Source: Pantoea sp. At-9b (GTDB taxonomy: Bacteria; Pseudomonadota; Gammaproteobacteria; Enterobacterales; Enterobacteriaceae). From it: a DNA stretch of 64,000 nt. The stretch lies in NCBI RefSeq assembly GCF_000175935.2, contig NC_014837.1, forward strand, positions 2,356,001-2,420,000, given 5' to 3'. Shown here piece by piece: positions 53,315 through 64,000 of this stretch. Position numbers and translations under genes: made by a program. Below the pieces are notes generated by a model. That model was not told the DNA's origin. It worked only from the letters and a program-made list of their open reading frames with translations, and did no database searches. The stretch's first letter is position 1. Each line of letters starts with the position of its first letter.

Positions 53315-53723
53315 AATTTATTCAGTCCATAAATATAACAATCACACGCAGAGTCTAACCAATTTCTCCACATGGTTTAACTTTTAATGAGGGTTGTTGT
53401 TCACCGCAGCAGAATTGTCTGAAACCATCGAGACCGCTGCGATTTGAGAGGTTAGCTCCTTGGGCCTTATGAGACTTTGTTATTGATATATCGCTAAATA
53501 AGGAGAAGAAACGGAGGAAATTTCTTAAATGCCTTCTACAGTTAAAAGTAAGACGAGACTTTTTGTACGAGCAGAGTAACCATAAGAATTGTGTATCCCG
53601 ATAAAAAATCGTCAGGTTGGCATAAGGGTTGCTGTACTCAATAGAGAATATCTTCCGGGAGCTGCAAGAGCATCTTAATTACGCTCCTTTACCTGTGCTA
53701 AAAACGAAAGGACGGGCATCGCT
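53315..53723 (+). promoter_or_regulatory. mipA-prkA gap with sigma54-type promoter
   Basis: 409 bp. TTGGCATAAGGGTTGCT at 53618-53634 has GG and GC exactly 10 bp apart and fits the sigma54 consensus TGGCAC-N5-TTGCW. It would start prkA-yeaH transcription near 53643, about 80 nt before the ATG. E. coli yeaGH is known as an NtrC/sigma54 target. Enhancer sites further upstream were not identified. Nothing coding is seen. Confidence 0.72.
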
Positions 53724-55658
53724 ATGAATATATTCGATCACTATCGTCAGCGTTATGAAGCTGCCAAGGACGAAGAGTTCACACTGCAGGAATTCCTCGC
53801 AATTTGTAAGCAGGATCGCAGTGCATACGCCAACGCTGCAGAGCGACTGTTGATGGCCATTGGTGAGCCGGTGATGGTTGATACTGCTCAGGAGCCACGC
53901 CTTTCCAGAATATTCTCGAATCGCGTCATTGGACGCTACCCTGCGTTTGAAGAGTTCTATGGCATGGAAGAAGCGATTGAACAAATCGTCTCTTACCTGA
54001 AACATGCCGCGCAAGGGCTGGAGGAGAAGAAACAGATCCTGTACCTGTTGGGTCCGGTAGGTGGCGGTAAATCATCCCTGGCTGAACGCCTCAAATCGTT
54101 GATGCAGCGCGTACCGATTTACGTGCTGAGCGCTGACGGTGAGCGCAGCCCGGTCAATGACCATCCGCTGTGCCTGTTTAATCCGCAGGAAGATGCGAAC
54201 ATTCTCGAAAAAGAGTATGGCGTACCCCGTCGTTACCTCGGCACCATTATGTCGCCGTGGGCTGCGAAACGCCTGCACGATTTCGGCGGCGATATTACCC
54301 GCTTCAAAGTGGTCAAAGTATGGCCATCCATCCTAGAACAGTTGGCGATTGCCAAAACTGAGCCAGGTGACGAAAACAACCAGGATATCTCTGCGCTGGT
54401 GGGTAAAGTGGATATCCGCAAACTGGAAAACCACGCACAGAACGATCCTGATGCCTATGGCTACTCCGGGGCCTTGTGCCGCGCTAACCAGGGCATCATG
54501 GAATTCGTGGAGATGTTTAAAGCACCGATTAAAGTGCTGCATCCGCTGCTGACCGCCACGCAGGAAGGGAACTACAACGGTACGGAAGGGATTTCGGCGC
54601 TGCCGTTTAACGGTATCATTCTGGCGCACTCCAACGAATCGGAGTGGGTGACCTTCCGTAACAACAAAAACAACGAGGCGTTCCTTGACCGTGTTTACAT
54701 TGTCAAAGTGCCTTACTGCCTGCGCGTTTCCGAAGAGATTAAAATCTACGAGAAACTGCTTAACCACAGTGAACTGGCAACCGCGCCATGCGCACCAGGT
54801 ACACTCGAAACCCTGGCCCGTTTCTCCATTCTGTCGCGTTTGAAAGAGCCGGAAAACTCCAGCATCTACTCAAAAATGCGCGTCTATGATGGCGAAACGT
54901 TGAAAGATACCGATCCGAAAGCCAAATCCTGGCAGGAGTATCACGACTACGCTGGCGTGGATGAAGGGATGAACGGTCTCTCAACCCGCTTTGCCTTTAA
55001 AATTCTGTCACGCGTGTTCAACTTCGACCATGCTGAAGTGGCCGCTAACCCGGTGCACCTGTTTTATGTGCTGGAACAGCAGATTGAACGTGAGCAGTTC
55101 CCGCAGGAGCAGGCGGAGAAATATCTGGAGCATTTGAAAGGCTATCTGATTCCGAAGTATGCGGAATTTATCGGTAAAGAGATTCAGACCGCCTATCTGG
55201 AGTCCTACTCCGAATACGGTCAGAACATTTTTGACCGTTATGTCACCTACGCCGACTTCTGGATTCAGGACCAGGAATACCGTGACCCGGATACCGGACA
55301 GCTGTTTGATCGCGAATCGCTGAACGCCGAGCTGGAGAAAATCGAGAAACCTGCCGGGATCAGTAACCCGAAAGATTTCCGTAACGAGATTGTCAACTTT
55401 GTGCTGCGCGCCCGTGCGCATAACAGTGGACGCAATCCGAACTGGACCAGCTACGAAAAACTGCGCACGGTTATCGAGAAGAAAATGTTCTCGAACACCG
55501 AAGAGTTGCTGCCGGTGATTTCGTTTAATACCAAAACCTCAACGGACGAACAGAAAAAACACGATGATTTTGTCGACCGCATGATGGAGAAAGGCTACAC
55601 CCGCAAACAGGTGCGTTTGCTGTGTGAATGGTATCTCCGTGTGCGTAAATCGTCATAA
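53724..55658 (+). CDS. yeaG: PrkA-type serine kinase YeaG
   Basis: 644 residues. AAA-like domain with Walker A GPVGGGKSS (110-118) and a C-terminal PrkA kinase-like region (FNTKTSTDEQKKHDDFVDRM near the end). Forms the yeaGH stress pair (with ycgB elsewhere) induced under nitrogen and other starvation. AAAGGACG lies before the ATG. 90 bp to yeaH, with a stem-loop (AGGTCGGGC/GCCCGACCT) in between that might tune the ratio. Confidence 0.96.
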   Translation: MNIFDHYRQRYEAAKDEEFTLQEFLAICKQDRSAYANAAERLLMAIGEPVMVDTAQEPRLSRIFSNRVIGRYPAFEEFYGMEEAIEQIVSYLKHAAQGLEEKKQILYLLGPVGGGKSSLAERLKSLMQRVPIYVLSADGERSPVNDHPLCLFNPQEDANILEKEYGVPRRYLGTIMSPWAAKRLHDFGGDITRFKVVKVWPSILEQLAIAKTEPGDENNQDISALVGKVDIRKLENHAQNDPDAYGYSGALCRANQGIMEFVEMFKAPIKVLHPLLTATQEGNYNGTEGISALPFNGIILAHSNESEWVTFRNNKNNEAFLDRVYIVKVPYCLRVSEEIKIYEKLLNHSELATAPCAPGTLETLARFSILSRLKEPENSSIYSKMRVYDGETLKDTDPKAKSWQEYHDYAGVDEGMNGLSTRFAFKILSRVFNFDHAEVAANPVHLFYVLEQQIEREQFPQEQAEKYLEHLKGYLIPKYAEFIGKEIQTAYLESYSEYGQNIFDRYVTYADFWIQDQEYRDPDTGQLFDRESLNAELEKIEKPAGISNPKDFRNEIVNFVLRARAHNSGRNPNWTSYEKLRTVIEKKMFSNTEELLPVISFNTKTSTDEQKKHDDFVDRMMEKGYTRKQVRLLCEWYLRVRKSS

Positions 55659-55670
55659 TTAGGTTTGTAA

Positions 55671-57026
<1,356 letters not shown>

Positions 57027-57033
57027 TAACAAC

Positions 57034-57056
57034 AGCCGGTCACTGACCGGCTTTTT
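57034..57056 (+). terminator. yeaGH terminator
   Basis: AGCCGGTC (57034-57041), loop ACT, GACCGGCT (57045-57052), followed by TTTT. Confidence 0.9.
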
Positions 57057-57256
57057 ACTCTCTGCGCACCACTAAATCCCGCTGCAGCATGCAGATTTTG
57101 CTGGCAAATTTAACTACAGATGCCTCAACACCTGCCGATATTAAAAAATATGTCATTTTCCGCTGACAAGCTATTGATAAGGCATTATCTTTTGTCCTTG
57201 TCCGCGTGAAACCTACGCACGTTACCTTGATTGCCACCCGCCGCAGGAGAAAGCCG

Positions 57257-58984
57257 TTGAATGCCAGCATGGTTTACAGTTTGTTCATTATTGGTTCAGT
57301 GCTGGTCGCAGCAAGTATTCTGCTTAGCTCGTTTTCATCGCGCCTGGGTATACCGATTCTGGTGATCTTCCTCGCGCTGGGGATGCTGACCGGCGTCGAT
57401 GGCATCGGTGGTATCGCGTTTGATAACTATCCGGTGGCCTACCTGGTTTCCAACCTGGCGCTGGCAATCATCCTGCTTGATGGTGGCATGCGTACCAAAG
57501 CCAGTTCATTCAAAGTGGCGCTCGGCCCGGCATTATCGCTGGCGACGGTTGGGGTGATGATCACCGCCGGTCTGACCGGGTTAGCTGCCGCCTGGCTGTT
57601 CCATCTCGACCTGATGCAGGGTTTTCTGATTGGCGCCATTATCGGTTCGACCGATGCCGCAGCGGTATTCTCCCTGCTCGGCGATAAAGGGTTGAACGAA
57701 CGTGTCAGTGCCACGCTGGAAATTGAATCCGGCAGCAATGACCCGATGGCGGTGTTTCTGACCATCACCCTGATCGACATGATTCAACAGGGACAAACCG
57801 GTCTGAGCTGGATGTTTATCGTGCATCTGGTGCAACAATTTGGTCTGGGCATTGTGCTCGGACTGGGTGGCGGCTGGGCCTTACAGCAGTTGATCAACCG
57901 CATCAACCTCGCGCAGGGGCTGTATCCGTTGCTGGCGCTGAGCGGCGGTATCATTGTGTTTGCCCTCACCACCGTGATGGAAGGCAGCGGCATTCTGGCC
58001 GTGTATTTATGCGGTTTTCTGTTAGGCAACAGCCCGATTCGCAACCGTCATGGCATCCTGCAAACCTTCGATGGCATGGCATGGCTGAGTCAGATTGGCA
58101 TGTTTATCGTGCTGGGTCTGTTGGTGACGCCGTCCGATTTGTGGCATATCGCCATTCCGGCGATGTTGCTGTCGCTGTGGCTGATTCTGGTGGCGCGCCC
58201 CTTGTCCATTCTGGTGGGATTGCTGCCGTTTAAGGGCTTTACCGGGCGCGAGCGCATTTTTATCAGCTGGGTTGGCTTACGCGGTGCCGTGCCGATCATC
58301 CTGGCGGTGTTCCCGATGATGGCCGGGCTGGAGAATTCATCACTTTACTTCAACATCGCCTTCTTTGTGGTGTTGGTCTCCCTGATGCTGCAGGGCACGT
58401 CACTTGGCTTTGCCGCGCGTAAAGCTAAAGTGGTGGTTCCGCCGACCGCGTCGCCGATTAGCCGGGTCGGCCTGGATATTCATCCTGAGAACCCGTGGGA
58501 GCAATTCGTCTATCAACTGAGCGCCGATAAATGGTGTATCGGTGCCGCCCTACGTGATTTGCAAATGCCGCGCGAAACGCGCATCGCTGCGTTATTTCGA
58601 GACAACGTCTTAATGCATCCCAACGGTAGCACGCGCCTTAAAGAAGGCGATGTGTTATGTGTGATTGGTCGTGAGCGCGATCTCCCTGCCCTCGGTAAAA
58701 TGTTCAGTCAGTCGCCACCTGTCGCGTTGGACCAGCGTTTCTTTGGTGACTTTATTCTGGATGCCGATGCCCGGTTACGCGATGTGGCACAAATCTACGG
58801 ACTGGATTTGGATGAAGAGACCAACGATCAGCAGTCATTGGGGCAGTTAGTAATGTCATTGCTGGGCAGCACGCCGGTGGTTGGCGACCAGGTCGAATGG
58901 AACCAGCTTACCTGGACCGTGGCAGAGAAAGAGGACAACCACATCCTTAAAATTGGGGTGCGTCCGGCGGAAGAGAAGGAATAA
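57257..58984 (+). CDS. nhaP2: K+(Na+)/H+ antiporter NhaP2 (CvrA)
   Basis: 575 residues. A TTG start at 57257 is chosen because AGGAG is seven bases upstream; the nearest in-frame ATG is four codons later. Twelve or so membrane spans with the CPA1 core ([27 protein letters not shown]), then a cytoplasmic TrkA-C-like domain ([32 protein letters not shown]). Exports K+ and protects at low osmolarity. Confidence 0.95.
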   Translation: MNASMVYSLFIIGSVLVAASILLSSFSSRLGIPILVIFLALGMLTGVDGIGGIAFDNYPVAYLVSNLALAIILLDGGMRTKASSFKVALGPALSLATVGVMITAGLTGLAAAWLFHLDLMQGFLIGAIIGSTDAAAVFSLLGDKGLNERVSATLEIESGSNDPMAVFLTITLIDMIQQGQTGLSWMFIVHLVQQFGLGIVLGLGGGWALQQLINRINLAQGLYPLLALSGGIIVFALTTVMEGSGILAVYLCGFLLGNSPIRNRHGILQTFDGMAWLSQIGMFIVLGLLVTPSDLWHIAIPAMLLSLWLILVARPLSILVGLLPFKGFTGRERIFISWVGLRGAVPIILAVFPMMAGLENSSLYFNIAFFVVLVSLMLQGTSLGFAARKAKVVVPPTASPISRVGLDIHPENPWEQFVYQLSADKWCIGAALRDLQMPRETRIAALFRDNVLMHPNGSTRLKEGDVLCVIGRERDLPALGKMFSQSPPVALDQRFFGDFILDADARLRDVAQIYGLDLDEETNDQQSLGQLVMSLLGSTPVVGDQVEWNQLTWTVAEKEDNHILKIGVRPAEEKE

Positions 58985-59061
58985 TCCGAACGCATTCGAT
59001 TCGTAAAGCCTGCCAGAGCGACTATGATCACTATTCCACCCTGCTCAAACGGGAGAATACG

Positions 59062-59295
59062 ATGGGACATGTGGTTAAGATTGGGCGTTACGAGATCATC
59101 GATGCGGAATTGAACGCAGGAAAGCTCGAAACCGTCAGCATCCCCTGCCTGACCAATCCCGGCCTGAGTTATCAGCTCGATGGCTGGGATCATGAGACCA
59201 GTGTACCGGCGTGGATTGATGGCAACCCTGTCGATTTGGAGATCGGACACTATGACAAGCAGCAAGACCGCTGGGTATTAAAGAAACCTGCCTGA
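59062..59295 (+). CDS. yebV: YebV family protein (DUF1480)
   Basis: 77 residues: VKIGRYEIIDAELNAGKLET, VSIPCLTNPGLSYQLDGWDH, ETSVPAWIDG. This lines up with E. coli YebV (VRIGAFEIDDGEL, TIPC..DP.L..QLD.WD.ETS.PA). Function unknown. GGGAG is six to ten bases before the ATG. Placed between nhaP2 and an exopolysaccharide gene, unlike E. coli. Confidence 0.85.
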   Translation: MGHVVKIGRYEIIDAELNAGKLETVSIPCLTNPGLSYQLDGWDHETSVPAWIDGNPVDLEIGHYDKQQDRWVLKKPA

Positions 59296-59672
59296 GCCAA
59301 TTTATACCGCCATACGCTTCATATGGCGGTTATTCCTAAAAGCAGTCTTAAAATGAAGCGGCATATTGGATAATTTTTTGATTTTATCCTTTTTATTCAA
59401 TGCGTTAAATCGACATTTCCGCAGGCAATTCTTGCCTTTTCAGACTAAGTCCATATTAACGCCATCAACTATCTCCTGCATACTCATAAACGTTGCTGCA
59501 TAATTTTGTGACGAAAATCACGCCACAAACGGTCCTTATCGTGCAGCGCTTCTGGCAACGTTGATTTATATCCCGCTGAAATATCGCCCTTTCTTTTTTC
59601 AGCGGTCCACACCTGAGCGCGTACTTGATTCTGGTCAGGCCATCTTTTACTTAAGAAAAGAGAGCAGGTTTT
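59296..59672 (+). other. Intergenic region before the WbaP/WceG homologue
   Basis: 377 bp without a gene, AT-rich in the middle. ACCGCCATA (59306-59314) pairs with TATGGCGGT (59322-59330), a stem-loop after yebV that may end that transcript. A promoter for the transferase is expected here, but I see no unambiguous -35/-10 pair, no JUMPstart element and no clear RcsAB or LuxR-type box. Confidence 0.5.
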
Positions 59673-61139
59673 ATGGCAAGTACATTGGTAATAAACAATG
59701 CAGCCCGCTCATGGAGCGGCTTGCGAAAAAATATCATTGCAAAAATAGCCCTAAGCATTTCTGATTTAATTGCACTGAATCTGGCACTTTTTTTATCCGC
59801 CGCCACTATCCAGGGGATTTGGGGAGAACTGGACACCTTTATTCCACCGCAACAAATTGAATATCGCTTCATCGCTCAGCTCGGCCTTTCACTGCTTTGT
59901 ACCCTATGGTTTTGGGTGCGCCTCCGTCATTACACCTATCGCAAACCCTTTTGGTTCGAACTGAAAGAAATCGTCAAAACCCTGTTTGTGTTCTCTTTAC
60001 TCGACCTGGCGCTGATTGCCTTCTCAAAATGGGACTTCTCGCGCATGGTGTGGTTGTTCAGCTGGAGCTATGCCCTGCTGCTGCTGCCGCTAATGCGTGC
60101 TGGCGTGAAACGCGCCATTAATCGCGCCGGACAATGGCAAAAAGAGACCATTATTATCGGTTCCGGGAAAAATGCTCTCGAAGCTTATGCTGCCCTGCAA
60201 AGTGAGGAGATTCTTGGCTATAACGTGCAGGCGTTTATTGCCCTCGAAGACGACAAACGCCCGGAACATGTCAATGGCGTGCCAGTGATTACCTGGGAAG
60301 ATATTAACTGGCAAACCATGGATCGGGACAACACCCAATTTATCGTCGCCACCGAGTTCGAACAGCAGGTGGTGCGTGATAAATGGCTGAAGTTCCTGTC
60401 GAAAATGCAGTGCCGTTCGGTTTCTGTCATCCCGACACTGCGCGGTGTCCCGCTGTATGGTACGGATATGTCATTCATCTTCAGCCATGAAGTGATGATC
60501 CTGCGCGTCAGCAATAATCTGGCCAAACGGTCTTCGCGTTTCCTCAAGCGTAGCTTCGATATTATCGTCGCTTCGTTGCTGTTGCTGTTCCTTGCTCCCG
60601 TGTTTGCGCTGCTGTGTTGGATGGTGAAGCGCGACGGCGGCAACGCGATCTACGGTCATGAGCGAGTGGGCTTCGAAGGCAAGAAATTTCACTGCCTGAA
60701 ATTCCGTTCGATGGTGACCAATTCCCAGGAAGTGCTGCAACAGCTGCTGGCGACCAGTGAGGAAGCGCGTGCCGAATGGGATCGCGACTTCAAACTGAAA
60801 AACGATCCACGCATTACCAAAATTGGCGGCTTCCTGCGTAAAACCAGCCTCGATGAATTACCGCAGCTGTGGAACGTAATCCGTGGCGAAATGAGTCTGG
60901 TGGGGCCGCGTCCGGTCATTGAGGCCGAACTGGAACGTTACGCCGGGGACGTGGATTACTATCTGATGGCGAAACCGGGTATGACGGGTTTATGGCAGGT
61001 AAGTGGCCGTAATGATATCGACTACGATACCCGTGTCTATTTTGACTCCTGGTATGTTAAGAACTGGGCACTGTGGACAGATATCGCCATCCTGTTCAAG
61101 ACCGCAGGTGTGGTTCTGCGTCGCGACGGCGCCTACTGA
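59673..61139 (+). CDS. wbaP: Undecaprenyl-phosphate galactose/glucose phosphotransferase (WbaP/WceG type)
   Basis: 488 residues. An N-terminal four-span membrane part, a soluble linker (TIIIGSGKNALEAYAALQSE), a fifth hydrophobic segment (FDIIVASLLLLFLAPVFALL) and the bacterial sugar-transferase domain: KFHCLKFRSMVTN, KTSLDELPQLWNVIRGEMSL, VGPRPV. The C-terminus SGRNDIDYDTRVYFDSWYV ending VLRRDGAY is characteristic of WbaP/AmsG. Adds the first sugar phosphate to the lipid carrier for exopolysaccharide. No other polysaccharide genes adjoin it, like the second transferase gene (wceG2) of Pantoea stewartii. Confidence 0.88.
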   Translation: MASTLVINNAARSWSGLRKNIIAKIALSISDLIALNLALFLSAATIQGIWGELDTFIPPQQIEYRFIAQLGLSLLCTLWFWVRLRHYTYRKPFWFELKEIVKTLFVFSLLDLALIAFSKWDFSRMVWLFSWSYALLLLPLMRAGVKRAINRAGQWQKETIIIGSGKNALEAYAALQSEEILGYNVQAFIALEDDKRPEHVNGVPVITWEDINWQTMDRDNTQFIVATEFEQQVVRDKWLKFLSKMQCRSVSVIPTLRGVPLYGTDMSFIFSHEVMILRVSNNLAKRSSRFLKRSFDIIVASLLLLFLAPVFALLCWMVKRDGGNAIYGHERVGFEGKKFHCLKFRSMVTNSQEVLQQLLATSEEARAEWDRDFKLKNDPRITKIGGFLRKTSLDELPQLWNVIRGEMSLVGPRPVIEAELERYAGDVDYYLMAKPGMTGLWQVSGRNDIDYDTRVYFDSWYVKNWALWTDIAILFKTAGVVLRRDGAY

Positions 61140-61149
61140 TACCCTCGAC

Positions 61150-61187
61150 GCGATGTCTGTTGCCGTCTGGCAGACATCGCTTTTTTT
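61150..61187 (+). terminator. Terminator after the transferase gene
   Basis: GCGATGTCTG (61150-61159) pairs with CAGACATCGC (61171-61180), followed by seven T residues. Confidence 0.88.
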
Positions 61188-61255
61188 AATCCTTTCTTTT
61201 TTCCTGCTGAATCATTACCCTTCCCGCTCGATTAACAGGATGTTTCTGGTTTGTG

Positions 61256-62449
61256 ATGCAAAAATTTACCCTGCTGCTTCTGAGCCTGGTGCTACTGGCA
61301 CCGCTCGGCATTGATCTCTATCTGCCAACGCTACCGCAAATTGCCGAAGGGCTAAACAGCCCGGTGAGTCTGATCCAGACCACTATCCCACTGTTCTTAC
61401 TGGTGATGGGGATCGGTCAACTGGTTACCGGACCGCTGGTGGATAACTTTGGCCGTAAACCCATCGCGCTGATTGGGCTGGCGCTCTATATCATCGGTAG
61501 CGCCGTGGCCGCCACCGCCAGCGTCTGGCCGATGTTTATGCTGGCACGCCTGATTCAGGGCTGTGCGGTGTGTTGCACCGCAGTGGTGGCGTTCAGCGGC
61601 GTTCGCGACCGACTGAGCGGTGAAGCCGCCGCGCGCGCCTACGGCTTTCTCAATGGTGCACTGAATATCGTTCCCGCCCTGGCACCGCTGCTGGGTGGGT
61701 TGCTGGCTGATGCCTGGGGCTGGCGTGCGCCCTTCTGGTTCTTGTCACTTTACGCCGTGGTGATTACCGCGATCGTGCTGCTGTGGTTACCGGAAACCCG
61801 ACCGGCTAATACGCTGCGTGTTGCCGGACTGCCGCTGGCGCAGTACCTCGCGATTGCCCGTGAGCCGCGTTTTCTTGCTTTCGCCTTTGCCAATGCAGGC
61901 GCACTCGGCATGGTGCTGACCTATGTATCGCTGGCACCCCATGTGTTGATGACCGAAGGTGGACTGACGCCACTGCAATTCTCCTTTGCCTTTGGTGCCA
62001 ACGGCTTTTGGATCATGCTGGTCAGTGCCTTCGTGAATAAAACCATTCGCAAAGCCGGACGTCCGTTTTGTCTTGCGATGGGCTTTGTCGCCATGCTGGT
62101 CGGGGCGCTGCTGCTGACCGCTGGCATGACGCTGTTCCCGGCTGCCTGGCAAACGCACTGGTCGTTGTACATGATCCCGGTTGCCATCTCCGTCGCTGGT
62201 TTGGCCTTTACCGTCGGTCCGGCCACCAGCTATGCGCTGGAACCGTATCAGCAGCAGGCAGGCGTCGCTGCGGCATTACAGGGATTTATTCAGATGGCGT
62301 GCGGTGCGGGCGGCAGCCTGTTGGTGGTTGCCCTACCGTTGGCGGAGAAATCAGCGCTGGCGCTGATGATGCTGGCGGGTGCAGCGCTGGCGTTGATCGC
62401 CTGGCGCTGCAGTAAACGTATGCACGGTTCGCTAACCGCGGTTAAATAA
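61256..62449 (+). CDS. Bcr/CflA-family drug efflux transporter
   Basis: 397 residues from the ATG at 61256 (a GTG one codon earlier is possible; ribosome site weak). Twelve predicted spans of the DHA1 MFS class. LLAPLGIDLYLPTLPQIAEG (motif D1-like), GPLVDNFGRKPIALIG (motif A) and GFLNGALNIVPALAPLLGG (motif C of antiporters). Resembles Bcr and CmlA exporters of bicyclomycin, chloramphenicol and the like. Substrate not predictable from sequence. Convergent with dadX with an 8-bp overlap. Confidence 0.88.
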   Translation: MQKFTLLLLSLVLLAPLGIDLYLPTLPQIAEGLNSPVSLIQTTIPLFLLVMGIGQLVTGPLVDNFGRKPIALIGLALYIIGSAVAATASVWPMFMLARLIQGCAVCCTAVVAFSGVRDRLSGEAAARAYGFLNGALNIVPALAPLLGGLLADAWGWRAPFWFLSLYAVVITAIVLLWLPETRPANTLRVAGLPLAQYLAIAREPRFLAFAFANAGALGMVLTYVSLAPHVLMTEGGLTPLQFSFAFGANGFWIMLVSAFVNKTIRKAGRPFCLAMGFVAMLVGALLLTAGMTLFPAAWQTHWSLYMIPVAISVAGLAFTVGPATSYALEPYQQQAGVAAALQGFIQMACGAGGSLLVVALPLAEKSALALMMLAGAALALIAWRCSKRMHGSLTAVK

Positions 62450-63512
62450 TTTCCACCGGAACGCGTGGTGCCAATGCGCACATCAACTCGTAGCCCACCG
62501 TTCCGGCGGCTTTTGCCACGTCATCGATCTTCACCTGCTCGCCCCACAGTTCCACTTTCGAACCAATGCCTGCCTGCGGACAAGGTTCGAGATCAATCAT
62601 GATCATATCCATTGAAATCGCCCCAACGGTACGCGTCATGACCCCGTCCACGCTCACCGGCGTGCCCGTTGGCGCATGGCGTGGATACCCATCCGCATAG
62701 CCACAGGCCACCACACCAATGCGCTGTGCTGCGGAAGCATGGTAGCGATAACCATAACCGACGCCATCACCCGCCTGTAATTGTTGAATACCGATGATCT
62801 CACTGGTGAGCGTCATCACTGGTGTAAGCCCGGTGCTGGCAATATCCTGCCAGTTGCCGCTCGGCGAAGCACCGTACAACACGATGCCTGGACGAACCCA
62901 GTCAAAATGCGCTTCGGGATGCCACAAGGTTGCCGCCGAATTCGACAGCGAACGTGGGCAATTCAGCCCTTCAGCCGCACGCTCAATGCGTTTCATCGGT
63001 TCGATGATCCCCTGCGGATTCTCTGCATCAGCAAAGTGCGCCATCAGCGTCATCTCACCGACATTCGCTAACCCCCGCAGTGCCTGCCAGGCGGCGTTCA
63101 CCTGCTCAGGGCGGAAACCGAGACGGTTCATACCACTGTTAACTTTCACGTAGATATCAATGGGCGCAGAGAGTTGCGCCTGCGCCAGCGCCTGGATCTG
63201 CCAGTTGCTGTGCACGCTGGTGGTCAGGCGATAACGATCAATCAGTTGCAGATCTTCAGCGTGGAAGAAACCTTCCAGCAGTAAAATCGGTTTTTTCCAG
63301 CCCTGCTCGCGCAGCAGGATAGCTTCTTCCATGTTCAGTAGCGCGAAACCGTCGGTTTCGGCCAGGCTCTGCCAGACGCGGCGGATACCATGACCATAAG
63401 CGTTAGCCTTCACCACAGACCAGATACGTGATGCGGGTGCCGCTTGACGAACGACGGCGAGATTATGTCGCAGCGCCTGTTGATTAATGGTGGCGACAAT
63501 CGGACGTGACAT
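62442..63512 (-). CDS. dadX: Catabolic alanine racemase
   Basis: 356 residues. PLP lysine Lys35 in SVVKANAYGHG, the catalytic tyrosine in GDGVGYGYRYH, RPGIVLYGASP and MDMIMIDLE. Fold type III racemase that interconverts L- and D-alanine. The position 21 bp after dadA marks it as the catabolic dadX rather than the biosynthetic alr. Confidence 0.95.
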   Translation of the reverse strand: MSRPIVATINQQALRHNLAVVRQAAPASRIWSVVKANAYGHGIRRVWQSLAETDGFALLNMEEAILLREQGWKKPILLLEGFFHAEDLQLIDRYRLTTSVHSNWQIQALAQAQLSAPIDIYVKVNSGMNRLGFRPEQVNAAWQALRGLANVGEMTLMAHFADAENPQGIIEPMKRIERAAEGLNCPRSLSNSAATLWHPEAHFDWVRPGIVLYGASPSGNWQDIASTGLTPVMTLTSEIIGIQQLQAGDGVGYGYRYHASAAQRIGVVACGYADGYPRHAPTGTPVSVDGVMTRTVGAISMDMIMIDLEPCPQAGIGSKVELWGEQVKIDDVAKAAGTVGYELMCALAPRVPVEII

Positions 63513-63533
63513 GCTGTTACTCTCCCTGAATGC

Positions 63534-64000
63534 TTAACGCGCTGCGTCAGCGTTACGCAACGGCGAAGTGTTAGGCGCGAAACCCGGTAAATAGCGCAGC
63601 ACTGACAAATCGTCAGCAGCGATGGCCGGTTTCTGCCCGGAAATCAGATCGGCCAGCAACTGGCCGGAACCACAGGCCATCGTCCATCCCAGCGTACCAT
63701 GACCGGTATTAAGATAGAGATTAGAGATCGGGGTCCGTCCGACAATCGGGGTGCCGTCCGGCGTCATCGGACGCAATCCGCTCCAGAATGTGGCCTGTTC
63801 AACATAACCGCCTTCAGGATAGAGATCGCTGACCACCATCTCCAGCGTTTCACGACGTGCCGGTAACAGTTTGGTGTTAAAACCAACAATTTCCGCCATG
63901 CCGCCCACGCGGATGCGATCGTCAAAGCGTGTGACGGCAACTTTGTAGGTCTCATCCAGAATGGTGGACACCGGGGCGGCGGCGGCATTTTTAATCGGAA
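63534..64000 (-). CDS. dadA: D-amino-acid dehydrogenase DadA, 3' part (cut by window edge)
   Basis: The frame is open to the window edge; 155 C-terminal residues are visible. [53 protein letters not shown] and [20 protein letters not shown] are the substrate- and FAD-binding region of DadA. Oxidises D-alanine to pyruvate and feeds electrons to the respiratory chain. Its operon partner dadX follows. The N-terminus is outside the window. Confidence 0.95.
   Translation of the reverse strand, partial: PIKNAAAAPVSTILDETYKVAVTRFDDRIRVGGMAEIVGFNTKLLPARRETLEMVVSDLYPEGGYVEQATFWSGLRPMTPDGTPIVGRTPISNLYLNTGHGTLGWTMACGSGQLLADLISGQKPAIAADDLSVLRYLPGFAPNTSPLRNADAAR

Overview
The window looks like a chromosomal segment of an Erwiniaceae member, most likely Pantoea or a close relative. 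It carries about 15.4 kb of the integrase-side arm of a lambdoid prophage, followed by about 48.5 kb of conserved enterobacterial genes. The gene order yciY-cls-yciU-oppFDCBA-ychE-adhE-tdk-hns-galU-rssB-rssA-ychJ-purU-tRNA-Tyr and the block sppA-ansA-pncA-yeaC-msrB-gapA-yeaD-yeaE-mipA-prkA-yeaH are enterobacterial. The tandem oppA, the ugd and UDP-glucuronate epimerase genes next to galU, and a stand-alone WbaP/WceG-type sugar-phosphate transferase fit Pantoea/Erwinia better than Escherichia. The genus is inferred from content and memory, not from a search.

Prophage (1 to about 15,450). The left edge cuts a lambda O-like replication gene that carries iterons. Leftward from the switch run cro, cII, a DUF4222-like gene, a small gene and O. 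Rightward lies cI (HTH plus S24 peptidase). The switch region holds three 15-bp operators about 25 bp apart. A second triplet with the same spacing lies 2.3 kb away and overlaps a near-consensus rightward promoter (PL-like). Between them are a zinc-finger protein, three tiny membrane peptides, a frameshifted membrane gene and a YmgB/AriR-like gene. The PL transcript starts with about 700 nt of structured leader that lacks an N gene but has boxA, an ATG-TAA start-stop element and a strong terminator. The early operon follows: ExoX-like exonuclease, RecA-like ATPase, an SSB analogue ending in DDDIPF, an HD phosphohydrolase, an HTH protein, an AT-rich cargo cassette with a HEPN-type candidate, Dam- and C5-type methyltransferases, excisionase and integrase.

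Host part I (15.5-38.6 kb). Cardiolipin synthase and YciU come first, then the oligopeptide permease operon with two tandem OppA-type binding proteins and a long regulatory region. YchE, AdhE, Tdk and H-NS follow. Next is a nucleotide-sugar block, GalU-Ugd-epimerase, that makes UDP-glucose, UDP-glucuronate and UDP-galacturonate. RssB/RssA, YchJ, PurU and two identical tRNA-Tyr genes close this part.

Host part II (38.6-64 kb). A LysR regulator sits beside the remnant of a deleted oxidoreductase. Then come xthA, ynjH-topB, selD, ydjA, sppA, ansA-pncA, msrB-yeaC, gapA-yeaD, yeaE, mipA, prkA-yeaH (behind a sigma54-type promoter), nhaP2, yebV, the WbaP/WceG homologue, a Bcr/CflA efflux pump, and dadX with the 3' part of dadA at the right edge. 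Most of this is ordinary core genome. The material worth a second look is in the prophage and in a few regulatory gaps.
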